From contig NZ_DATFIP010000055.1 in assembly GCF_035270045.1 (NCBI RefSeq), positions 97,100-161,099 on the forward strand: DNA of 64,000 bases, read 5' to 3'. Numbering within the stretch: the first letter of the stretch is position 1; each line of letters begins with the position of its first letter. The notes under the pieces were generated by a model. That model worked only from the letters and a program-made list of their open reading frames with translations, made no database searches and was not told the DNA's origin. The position numbers were made by a program, and so were the translations under genes. Shown here piece by piece: positions 57,296 to 64,000 of this stretch. This stretch comes from Salibaculum sp035270045. GTDB taxonomy: Bacteria; Pseudomonadota; Alphaproteobacteria; Rhodobacterales; Rhodobacteraceae.

Positions 57296-58624
57296 ATGTT
57301 GACCTTCTCACGGCAGGACTTTCCTGACGACTTCATCTTTGGCACCGCCACGTCCAGCTACCAGATCGAAGGCCACGCGTTCGGTGGCGCTGGCCGGACC
57401 CACTGGGACAGTTTCGCCGCCACACCGGGCAACGTGGTGCGTGCAGAGACCGGCGATCGGGCCTGCGATCACTACCAAAGGTTCGAGGCGGATCTCGATC
57501 TGGTCCAGGCAGCCGGGCTGGACGCCTACCGCTTTTCCACAAGCTGGGCGCGGGTGCTGCCCGAAGGGCGCGGCACCCCCAATCCCGAGGGACTGGATTT
57601 CTACGACCGGCTGACCGACGCGATGCTGCAGCGCGGCCTGAAGCCTTGCGCGACGCTTTATCACTGGGAACTGCCCGTGGCGCTGGCCGATCTGGGCGGC
57701 TGGCGCAACCCGGACATGCCCGAATGGTTTGCCGAATTCACCGAGGTGATCATGGGCCGCATCGGCGACCGGATGTTTTCCGTGGCCCCAATCAACGAGC
57801 CGTGGTGCGTCGGCTGGCTGTCGCATTTTCTGGGCCACCACGCGCCGGGCCTGCGTGACATCCGCGCAACGGCGCATGCGATGCATCATGTTCTCAAGGC
57901 GCATGGCACCGCCATCCAGGTGATGCGCGGGTTGGGCATGACCAACCTGGGCGGCGTGTTCAACATGGAGTGGGCCACTCCGGTGGATGACAGTGACGCG
58001 GCGCAGAAGGCGGCGGCGCTCTATGACGGATACTACAACCATTTCTTCCTGTCCGGCGTGTTCAAGGGCCGATACCCCGAAAACGTGATGGAGGGGTTGG
58101 AGCCACATATGCCCAAGGGCTGGCAGGATGATTTCGGCGTGATCCAGAGCCCGCTCGACTGGTGCGGGATCAATTACTACACCCGCAAGATCATCGCGCC
58201 GAATGACGGCCCCTGGCCCAGCCATGAAGAGGTCGAAGGCCCATTGCCCAAAACCTACATGGGCTGGGAGATTTACCCGGACGGCCTGTGCGATTTCCTG
58301 ACCCGCACGGCGCGGGACTACACCGGCGACCTGCCGCTTTACGTGACCGAAAACGGCATGGCGGCCCCGGACGTGATCGAACGGGGCAGCGTGCAGGATC
58401 CGCACCGGATCGACTATCTCGACAGCCACGTTGCCGCGGTACAGCGCGCGATGGCCAAGGGGGCACCGGTCAAGGGCTATTTCATCTGGTCGCTGATGGA
58501 CAATTACGAATGGGCGCTTGGGTATGACAAACGCTTCGGGCTGGTGCATGTGGATTTCGACACGCTGGACCGCACTCCCAAATCCTCGTATCACGCGCTG
58601 AAATCCGCGCTGACCGGGACCTGA
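57296..58624 (+). CDS. Beta-glucosidase, GH1 family
   Basis: A retaining beta-glucosidase of 442 residues, cytoplasmic (no signal). The GH1 N-terminal signature FPDDFIFGTATSSYQIEG is present. The acid/base is Glu168 (APINEPW) and the nucleophile is Glu352 (LYVTENG). The end reads FGLVHVDFDTLDRTPKSSYHAL. It lies 11 bases after aglR and 1 base before glk, so the three are one operon. It adds a beta-glucoside activity to an otherwise alpha-glucoside regulon. Confidence 0.95.
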   Translation: MLTFSRQDFPDDFIFGTATSSYQIEGHAFGGAGRTHWDSFAATPGNVVRAETGDRACDHYQRFEADLDLVQAAGLDAYRFSTSWARVLPEGRGTPNPEGLDFYDRLTDAMLQRGLKPCATLYHWELPVALADLGGWRNPDMPEWFAEFTEVIMGRIGDRMFSVAPINEPWCVGWLSHFLGHHAPGLRDIRATAHAMHHVLKAHGTAIQVMRGLGMTNLGGVFNMEWATPVDDSDAAQKAAALYDGYYNHFFLSGVFKGRYPENVMEGLEPHMPKGWQDDFGVIQSPLDWCGINYYTRKIIAPNDGPWPSHEEVEGPLPKTYMGWEIYPDGLCDFLTRTARDYTGDLPLYVTENGMAAPDVIERGSVQDPHRIDYLDSHVAAVQRAMAKGAPVKGYFIWSLMDNYEWALGYDKRFGLVHVDFDTLDRTPKSSYHALKSALTGT

Positions 58625-58625
58625 C

Positions 58626-59594
58626 ATGACCACATCCTCGACCCTGACTGCCCTGGTCGCCGATCTTGGCGGCACCAATACCCGTGTCGCCCTGACCGAC
58701 GGCGCCGCCGTGCGCAGCGACACGATCCGGCGCTTTCGGAATGCGGAACATCCCGATCTCCTGTCCGTGCTGCGCAGCTACCTTGAGCAGTTCGACGTGG
58801 TGCCGGATGCCGCCTGTGTCGCAATGGCAGGGCCGGTGCGCGACGGGGTGGGCGAATTGACCAATCTCAGCTGGACCATCGACCGCGCCTCGGTTTCGGC
58901 GGCGACCGGGGCCGGGACAGTTGCGGTTCTCAACGATCTGCAAGCGCAGGGACATGCGCTCGACGTGCTGCGACCCGAAGTGATCCGGACGGTTCTCCCC
59001 GGCCAACCCGCCGGCGACCGGGCCGCGCGACTGGTGATCGGCATCGGCACCGGGATGAACGCGGCGGCCGTTTACCGGCTGGGTGAACGCACGCTGGTGC
59101 CCCCCTCGGAAGCCGGGCACGTGTCACTGCCTGCGCAAACCGAGGATGAACTGCGCCTGTTGGAATGGATCGCGCGCAAACATGGCACCCCCGGGTTCGA
59201 GGATGTGTTGTCTGGGCGCGGCTTCGAACGCGTCTACGAATGGCTGTGCGACGCGGCGGGTATGGATGCCTCACTGGATGCCGGCGGGATCATGCAGGCG
59301 GTCAATGATGGCTCCAGCGAAATCGCGGAAGAGGCCGCGCGCGTGTTCATCCGCATGCTCGGCCGTGCCGCGGGGAACCTGACGCTGGTGCATTTGCCTT
59401 TCGGTGGCATCTACCTGTGTGGCGGCGTCGCCCGACATTTCGCACCGCATCTGCACCGGCTGGGCTTCCGCGCGGCGTTTCAGGACAAGGGTCGGTTCTC
59501 GGAGTTCATGGACCAGTTCCCGGTCCACCTGGTCGAAGATGATTACGCCGCCCTGTCGGGGTCTGCCGCGCATTTGCAAGAGCTGATCGGCTAG
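58626..59594 (+). CDS. glk: Glucokinase
   Basis: A ROK-unrelated glucokinase (Glk family) that phosphorylates glucose to glucose-6-phosphate. The 322-residue product shows the phosphate-1 motif VADLGGTNTR at 11-20, the glucose-binding NDLQAQGHAL region, GIGTGMNAA, and EAGHVSLPAQTEDE. It follows the GH1 gene by one base and would trap glucose released by the GH1, GH4 and GH13 hydrolases. Its TAG stop shares CTAG with the stop of the fragment on the other strand. Confidence 0.96.
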   Translation: MTTSSTLTALVADLGGTNTRVALTDGAAVRSDTIRRFRNAEHPDLLSVLRSYLEQFDVVPDAACVAMAGPVRDGVGELTNLSWTIDRASVSAATGAGTVAVLNDLQAQGHALDVLRPEVIRTVLPGQPAGDRAARLVIGIGTGMNAAAVYRLGERTLVPPSEAGHVSLPAQTEDELRLLEWIARKHGTPGFEDVLSGRGFERVYEWLCDAAGMDASLDAGGIMQAVNDGSSEIAEEAARVFIRMLGRAAGNLTLVHLPFGGIYLCGGVARHFAPHLHRLGFRAAFQDKGRFSEFMDQFPVHLVEDDYAALSGSAAHLQELIG

Positions 59595-59731
59595 GGTCTG
59601 ACCGGCGAACCGCAGGCGATGTCGCCGATGCGGATCCATGTCAGCCCAAGCGCGGCCATGCGATCCGCGTCTTCATCCCGGGTCTCGCGGCGCCAGTGTT
59701 TCGGGACACTGGCATGTGCCGCGCCTGCGTT
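59591..59731 (-). pseudogene. Remnant of a GH42 beta-galactosidase N-terminus
   Basis: Directly after the SMP-30 gene stop, the minus strand reads VPKHWRRETRDEDADRM then AALGLTWIRIGDIACGSPVRP and stops at TAG. GH42 beta-galactosidases begin with the pattern YYPEHW..E.W..DA..M...GL..VRIGEFAWS, which aligns without gaps. No start codon at the expected place, and no C-terminal part, are seen. It therefore looks like a truncated, decayed gene. The region is about 45 codons long. The identification rests on the pattern and neighbours and was not checked by search. Confidence 0.6.
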
Positions 59732-60577
59732 TCACAGAATGACCCGATGCTCTTTCTGTCCCTTGGTGCCAGAGGGTGCCGCAAAGGTCATTCCATCGCT
59801 TTTTCCAGCGGGATCAAGCCCTTCTGCCGCGGTTGTGATGTAAAGCATTGACAGGTCAGCCCCGCCGAAGGCCGGACAACTGGCCTGCTCTCCCGGCACA
59901 TCTATGGCGCGCAGGAACCCTCCGTCAGGGCCGTAGCAAGCCACCCGCGCGGCGCCCCATTGCGCCACCCAGAGGTTGCCATCCGCATCCACGACCGCGC
60001 CATCGGGGTTCAACCCTTCAGCGCTCAGATCGGTGAAAAGATCCGGCTTGCCGGCCGGGAACCCGTCGTCGTCCAGCGCCACGCACAGGATCTTGCGCTT
60101 GACCGTGTCCGTATAGAACGCGTGTCGGTGGTCCGGGGCAAAACAAATCGCGTTGGAAATCGTGATCTTGTCGAAAAGCCTGGTCAGCGCACCGTCGTAA
60201 TAGCGATAGATCGCCCCCGCCCCCGGCTCGGCGTTCTTGCCCATCGTCCCGATCCAGAACCCGCCCCACGGGTCGGCGCGGCCATCATTCGACCGGGTCA
60301 CGGGATTGTCGAATTCGAGCGGATGCACAAAGCTGCTTTCGCCCGAGGCGGTGTCAAACACCGAAAGCGCGGTTTCGCTGGCGATCAGAAGCTGGCCGCT
60401 GTCGATCCAGCCTGCGGCGGACACGTATTCGTCGAAATCCCAGCTTTGTTCGTTGGTCCCGTCGCTGCGGTAAAGCCGTTTGCCGATGATATCGAACCAG
60501 TAGAGCACCTGTTCCACGGGGTGCCAGAGCGGCCCCTCGCCCAATGTGCATTTTGTCGAACTGAAAATTCTGGACAT
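59732..60577 (-). CDS. SMP-30/gluconolactonase family lactonase
   Basis: A 281-residue beta-propeller lactonase, likely hydrolysing galactono-lactone formed from galactose. The N-terminal metal-ligand block CTLGEGPLWHPVEQVLYW carries Glu14, the SNDGRADPWGGFWIGTMG signature follows, then SNAICFAPDH and LNPDGAVVDADGNLWVAQWG, which hold the other metal ligands. The C-terminus EHRVIL is the usual end, so the gene is complete. The ATG overlaps the dgoA stop (TGATG). The neighbours dgoA and dgoK point to galactonate metabolism. Confidence 0.92.
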   Translation of the reverse strand: MSRIFSSTKCTLGEGPLWHPVEQVLYWFDIIGKRLYRSDGTNEQSWDFDEYVSAAGWIDSGQLLIASETALSVFDTASGESSFVHPLEFDNPVTRSNDGRADPWGGFWIGTMGKNAEPGAGAIYRYYDGALTRLFDKITISNAICFAPDHRHAFYTDTVKRKILCVALDDDGFPAGKPDLFTDLSAEGLNPDGAVVDADGNLWVAQWGAARVACYGPDGGFLRAIDVPGEQASCPAFGGADLSMLYITTAAEGLDPAGKSDGMTFAAPSGTKGQKEHRVIL

Positions 60578-61185
60578 CAGGTGGATCCTTCGTCGTAGGC
60601 CGCGACGATGTCTTGCGCGCGGGCCGTGATATCGTCAACAGTAGCGCCCGGTTTGTAAAGCGCCGACCCGATGCCGAACCCATCCACACCCGCCGCGAAC
60701 CAGTCGGCAAAATTTGCGGGGCCTGCGCCGCCCACCGCATAGGTCTCTGTACCCTCGGGCAAAACCGCCTTGATCGCCTTGAGACCGTCCGGGCCGATCA
60801 GCGAACCGGGAAACAGCTTCAGACCATCGGCGCCGTTGCGCAAGGCGGTAAAGCACTCCGTTGGCGTCATAACGCCGGGATAGCTCTGCAGGCCCAGTTG
60901 CTTGGTCGCCACGATCACACGCGGGTTGCAATCGGGCGACACCACCATCCCCGCGCCGATCCTGTGCAGGCGCTGCACGTCGTCAGGGCTCAGGACCGTG
61001 CCGGCGCCGATCACGGCTGTCTGGCCAAAGGCATCGACCATCCGCTTGATCGACGTGAAGGGATCGGGCGAATTGAGCGGAACCTCTATCCGGTCGATAC
61101 CGGCCTCCAGCAAGGCTTCGGTGATCGGCACGGCCTCATCCGGTGTGATCCCGCGCAGGATTGCTATGATCTTGCGATTTTTCAT
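60577..61185 (-). CDS. dgoA: 2-dehydro-3-deoxy-6-phosphogalactonate aldolase
   Basis: Splits KDPGal to pyruvate and glyceraldehyde-3-phosphate, the last step of the De Ley-Doudoroff route. The 202-residue product is a class I KDPG-type aldolase. It has Glu34 in DRIEVPLNSPDPF, the block VIGAGTVLSPDDV, and the Schiff-base Lys near residue 123 in GADGLKLFPGS. PLNSP is typical of the galactonate form. The start at 61185 overlaps the dgoK stop (ATGA). Confidence 0.95.
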   Translation of the reverse strand: MKNRKIIAILRGITPDEAVPITEALLEAGIDRIEVPLNSPDPFTSIKRMVDAFGQTAVIGAGTVLSPDDVQRLHRIGAGMVVSPDCNPRVIVATKQLGLQSYPGVMTPTECFTALRNGADGLKLFPGSLIGPDGLKAIKAVLPEGTETYAVGGAGPANFADWFAAGVDGFGIGSALYKPGATVDDITARAQDIVAAYDEGST

Positions 61186-62084
61186 GGTGTTTCCCGCCTG
61201 TTTGTCTTGAAGGCCGCCTTCAGCCCTTCCAGCGTCATGCGTTCTGTATTGGTGCGCTCCACCGGCAGTCCCTGCGCGGACAGCGCATCTGCGTAAGGTT
61301 TGCAAACCGCGTCCTCTCCGATCAGGGCGACATGCTGACCCAGCCAATAGGGCCTCGCAGCCGCAAGCTCCGCCCCGATCACAAGACCGGACAGGCGCGC
61401 GCGGGCAACATGCTGATCAAGGTCATTCAACAACCCTTCGGCCCGCAGGGAAAACAGCTTGGCCGCCATTTCCGCAGGGCGCGACAGCGTGTCGGCAACC
61501 GCCTGGGCAAATGCATCCGCATCCCAGCCTTGGGCGGCCACGGAGTGGCGCAGAATCGATTGTGACGACAGCCAGCCGAACATCTCCCCGGTCATGAACG
61601 TGCGGAAGCTGACGATCTCGCCTGCGCTGATGTGCACCCACTTGCTGTGCGTTCCGGGCAGGCAGATCACGCCATCGAATTTCGGATTGAGCGCGAGAAA
61701 GCCCGCGATCTGGGTTTCCTCGCCGCGCATCACGTCCGCGGGATTGGTCTGCTTGACACCCGGCAGAATGTGCACGGACAAGCGCGGGTCGTTGGTCGAG
61801 ACACGGGTCGCACGGTCTATGCCCGGCGGCGCGCAGGGTATGGCGACATATTTCGCCTCGGCCCACCCCTGCCGCGATCCAGCCATGCCGCAGACGATTA
61901 TCGGGGTGTTTCCAGCACCCAGCATGTCGCCGGCAAGATCGAGCAATGCCGGTTCGAATCCGTCACGCGCGAGGCGGCCCATCCCGGCATCGCTGGTTTT
62001 GCGTGCCTCGACCGTGCCGCCCTTCGACATCCCCCAGACGCGCAGGTGGGACGTGCCCCAATCAACCGCCAGCCAATCGGTCAT
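61182..62084 (-). CDS. dgoK: 2-dehydro-3-deoxygalactonokinase
   Basis: Phosphorylates KDGal to KDPGal. The 300-residue product begins AVDWGTSHLRVWGM, a kinase phosphate-1 motif, and has the blocks GMAGSRQGWAEA and GVICLPGTHSKWVHISAGEIV that mark DgoK, plus a C-terminal VIGAELAAARPYWLGQHVALIG. It is first of the dgoK-dgoA-lactonase run. Its ATG overlaps the stop of a tiny upstream frame (ATGA). Confidence 0.94.
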   Translation of the reverse strand: MTDWLAVDWGTSHLRVWGMSKGGTVEARKTSDAGMGRLARDGFEPALLDLAGDMLGAGNTPIIVCGMAGSRQGWAEAKYVAIPCAPPGIDRATRVSTNDPRLSVHILPGVKQTNPADVMRGEETQIAGFLALNPKFDGVICLPGTHSKWVHISAGEIVSFRTFMTGEMFGWLSSQSILRHSVAAQGWDADAFAQAVADTLSRPAEMAAKLFSLRAEGLLNDLDQHVARARLSGLVIGAELAAARPYWLGQHVALIGEDAVCKPYADALSAQGLPVERTNTERMTLEGLKAAFKTNRRETP

Positions 62085-62170
62085 GCCGCCACTGCCTGGC
62101 CGGTGATCATGCGTTCGGCATTCAACAAACCCGGTTCCTCGAAATAATGAAATGTCGCGTGAGATGTCAT
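62081..62170 (-). CDS. Possible 29-residue ORF coupled to dgoK
   Basis: A 29-codon frame, starting MTSHATFHYFEEPG and ending RMITGQAVAA, ends in an ATGA overlap with dgoK. GAAGAAGG is placed about 8 bases before its ATG. The ending resembles the C-terminus of short-chain dehydrogenases (MITGQ before the last Gly-rich residues), so it may be the trace of a deleted galactose dehydrogenase. It may equally be a short leader that helps dgoK translation. No function is claimed. Confidence 0.4.
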   Translation of the reverse strand: MTSHATFHYFEEPGLLNAERMITGQAVAA

Positions 62171-62184
62171 TCGGGACGCCTTCT

Positions 62185-62367
62185 TCAGTCTCGCAAAATC
62201 ATTGAACTTATCGCACTGCGCAGCCCAGGATTGGCCACGAGGCTTGGAATCTGCCGCGATTTCAGGTCAGTGTTTGGGTGCGGATCCCTCATGGCAGCGT
62301 GGTAGACGTGTTTCATGTCTTCATCAACCACCGCCCGGACAACCGACTTACGCGTCGAGCGGATCAA
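62185..62367 (-). pseudogene. Possible remnant of a GH4 glycosidase C-terminus
   Basis: A 60-codon frame holds SVVRAVVDEDMKHVYHAAMR followed by DPHPNTDLKSRQIPSLVANPG. GH4 alpha-galactosidases end in a block of the form (V)YHAxMLDPHTAAELxxDxIWxLVD, which fits in composition and spacing although the later part has drifted. No start signal and no catalytic region are seen. The rest of 62171-62497 holds no gene I can support. The call depends on the match and on the neighbouring galactose genes. Confidence 0.35.
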
Positions 62368-62497
62368 ACATCCGGGCGATCACTTGCCTCACTTGCAGAC
62401 CAAAGATGAGGCGCCTTCGCGCTGATAAGCGCTGAAGGCCGGGTTCTCTGTCGAAGGCCGTTTGCGGTCCACTTGCACACAGACGCCGGGCGGTCCT

Positions 62498-63019
62498 TCA
62501 CTTCAAGGGCACAGACACCTTGAACTGCACCGTCTCAATGCCGGGATTTTCCGCGTAAAGGCCCGCGTTGGAGCGATGATCATAGCTCACCGCCAAGCGC
62601 CAGCCATTTCGGGTCTCGTAGCCCAGCTCCAGGCCGGAGCGGAATGCCACCGTCCCGCCCAGATCGAAACCGCCATTGTCGAAATAAAGCCCGGGCATGG
62701 CATGCAATTCGGCATAGGCCCCGGTCTGCCCAAGCGGCAATGAATATGTCGCACCGGCTCCGACCCATGTTTCGCCCTCTTCCGCGACAGACAGACCCGC
62801 AGCGGTGCCGAAGGGACCATAGGTGCGGCCAAGATCATAGCGCAGATACAGTTCCGCCGCCGGATCGGCCCGCCGTTCGAGGAACTCGCCGCCCGAAATT
62901 GAAAGCCGCGGCTTGCTGTCGGATGAGCCCAGACAGCCCGAGGCAGTGCCGCAATGGTTCATGCCCATGTCGGTCATGCCAAGAACGAACAGCAGTGCTG
63001 CGAAGGTTCCGTCTGCCAT
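62498..63019 (-). CDS. PagL-like lipid A deacylase (acyloxyacyl hydrolase)
   Basis: A 173-residue outer-membrane beta-barrel protein. It has an N-terminal signal-like helix (FAALLFVLGMTDMG), then alternating strands with Gly and aromatic residues, and near the C-terminus the PagL-type active-site region SYDHRSNAGLYAENPGIETV, with His, Ser and Glu as in lipid A 3-O-deacylases. It should remove an acyl chain from lipid A. The start at 63019 has AGGG about 8 bases upstream; an ATG at 63028 overlaps that site. Neighbours are unrelated. Confidence 0.75.
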   Translation of the reverse strand: MADGTFAALLFVLGMTDMGMNHCGTASGCLGSSDSKPRLSISGGEFLERRADPAAELYLRYDLGRTYGPFGTAAGLSVAEEGETWVGAGATYSLPLGQTGAYAELHAMPGLYFDNGGFDLGGTVAFRSGLELGYETRNGWRLAVSYDHRSNAGLYAENPGIETVQFKVSVPLK

Positions 63020-63259
63020 CAACTCCATCCCTTTGCTCTGACGCAGTAATTACCAACACTTGGGTCAAATCCAGTGCGAAGTCCAGCCAGACCTGATCCT
63101 CCTGTTGCGGCAGGTTCCTGCTGACCACCCTGTCTGCCCCGAAACGTGCAACACATTCTTCGTTTTTCACCCAAGGAGCACGCCTGGTAGGTGAGCAAAC
63201 ACAAACAGCCCGACCTGTCAGGGACGTGGTCCTCAACATGAGCAAGAAAGGACATCCAC

Positions 63260-63733
63260 ATGTTCAGGACATTACTGATCTCGACCATCGCCACACCGCT
63301 CTTCATGCACATGGCCATCGCCCAGGACCCGGAAAACGTGATTGTCGAAAACCAGGACACGGCGGAGGTCCGCGGTGACTGGGTGCTTGGCGCGAGGGTC
63401 TATACGCCCAGTGGTGAAATGATCGGCTCCATCGAGGATCTGATCCTGAATTCGGAAGAAGGCTTGGTCAACGCGGCTGTCGTCTCTGTCGGCGGTTTCC
63501 TCGGCTTCGGCGCAAAGGAAATCGCGGTCGAATGGTCGGAGCTGGAACTCAACTACGATGCCAACGAAGTCACGCTCGGAATCACCCGGGAAGAGGCCGA
63601 GGATGCGCCGGAATACAGCTTCCGCGAACGGGAGTCCGCACCAGCTCCCCAGGCTGACCCTGGAACCGGCGTCGGCACGGGCACCACCGGCACAACAGGA
63701 ACCGGCGTCGGTACCACTGGCACCGGTAACTGA
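63260..63733 (+). CDS. Exported PRC-barrel domain protein with Gly/Thr tail
   Basis: A 157-residue secreted protein. The signal peptide is MFRTLLISTIATPLFMHMAI with cleavage near AIAQ. The PRC-barrel runs about residues 38-105 (RGDWVLGARVYTPSGEMIGSIEDLIL to AKEIAVEW). The last 25 residues are almost only Gly, Thr and Val. PRC-barrels bind RNA or protein, but exported ones of this type have no defined role. AAGGA lies 7 bases before the ATG. A 14-base direct repeat (63662-63675 and 63698-63711) encodes part of the tail. Confidence 0.85.
   Translation: MFRTLLISTIATPLFMHMAIAQDPENVIVENQDTAEVRGDWVLGARVYTPSGEMIGSIEDLILNSEEGLVNAAVVSVGGFLGFGAKEIAVEWSELELNYDANEVTLGITREEAEDAPEYSFRERESAPAPQADPGTGVGTGTTGTTGTGVGTTGTGN
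63662..63711 (+). repeat. Direct repeat within the PRC-barrel tail
   Basis: GGAACCGGCGTCGG occurs at 63662-63675 and 63698-63711, offset by 36 bases (12 codons), so a slip keeps the reading frame. It encodes the Gly-Thr-Gly-Val unit of the tail. Confidence 0.7.
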
Positions 63734-63882
63734 CCGCTGGTTGCGTTGAATGCCCCGGTCCCAAAGCGGAGGCGGTGGACCAATGGTCCTGCCGTCTCGA
63801 CGGTCCGTGCGAGTTTATTACCGGAAATGGATAGTCACCAAACCCAAGACAATGCATCAGAGAGATACTGTGGTTTTTACTA

Positions 63883-64000
63883 GGTTTGGCGGTGACCTAC
63901 TCTCCCACGACTTGAGTCGCAGTACCATTGGCGCGGTGGCACTTAACGGCCGGGTTCGGAATGGGACCGGGTGTTTTGCTCACGCTATGACCACCAAACC
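63883..64000 (-). rRNA. rrf: 5S ribosomal RNA
   Basis: Reading the minus strand from 64000, the sequence opens GGTTTGGTGGTCATAGCG, contains CCCATTCCGAACCCGG (loop C/helix III region) and GTGGGAGAGTAGGTC near the 3' end, and closes GCCAAACC, which pairs with the 5' end. Length is about 117. It should be the end of an rRNA operon whose 23S lies to the right of the window. No tRNA follows it in the 150 bases downstream. Confidence 0.97.

Overview
The window is high-GC chromosomal DNA from an alphaproteobacterium, most probably a Rhodobacterales (Roseobacter-type) species. This rests on the Tol-Pal proteins, a bacterial phosphatidylcholine synthase of the alphaproteobacterial type, the DUF484-XerC pair, an aglEFGAK-type alpha-glucoside system, and a 5S rRNA gene at the right edge. 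No insertion sequence, prophage or CRISPR array was seen. The named genes are ordinary chromosomal ones, often packed in ATGA or TGATG stop/start overlaps.

Layout. 1-5.9 kb (minus): the N-terminal part of fhs, a MOSC-domain gene, ftsH and tilS. 5.1-10.2 kb (minus): cpoB, pal, tolB, tolA, tolR and tolQ, the cell-envelope Tol-Pal machine; the partner gene ybgC lies 2 kb further on, behind an unusual response regulator and a peroxiredoxin. 12.2-18.1 kb (minus): ybgC, an unknown protein, an ACR3 arsenite exporter, a membrane protein coupled to ruvB, then ruvA and ruvC (Holliday-junction processing). 18.4-24.8 kb: a DUF1127 peptide, a small membrane protein, prmA, an MFS transporter, a YeeE/YedE transporter and priA. 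24.9-28.2 kb (plus): fructose-6-phosphate aldolase/transaldolase, a DUF484 protein, xerC and phosphatidylcholine synthase. 28.2-35.5 kb: a GreA/GreB-type factor, ileS, a VIT1/CCC1-like protein, a truncated haemoglobin and the YcjF/YcjX pair. 35.6-42 kb (plus): truA and tamA-tamB.

42.2-47.8 kb (minus) is a complete dipeptide/oligopeptide ABC importer. 48.0-59.6 kb is a divergent sugar regulon. On the minus strand it holds aglE-aglF-aglG (uptake), aglA (GH13), aglK (ATPase) and a GH4 glycosidase, closed by a terminator. On the plus strand it holds aglR (LacI family), a GH1 beta-glucosidase and glk. The aglE-aglR gap carries two CAAAGCGCTTTG palindromes that are probable AglR operators. Imported glucosides would be cleaved to glucose and phosphorylated by Glk.

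59.6-62.4 kb (minus) is a De Ley-Doudoroff-type galactose/galactonate block: dgoK, dgoA and an SMP-30 lactonase. It looks partly eroded. A short fragment resembling the N-terminus of a GH42 beta-galactosidase sits at its end, and a fragment resembling a GH4 C-terminus lies upstream. The right edge holds a PagL-like lipid A deacylase, a PRC-barrel protein and a 5S rRNA gene reading out of an rRNA operon that lies to the right.
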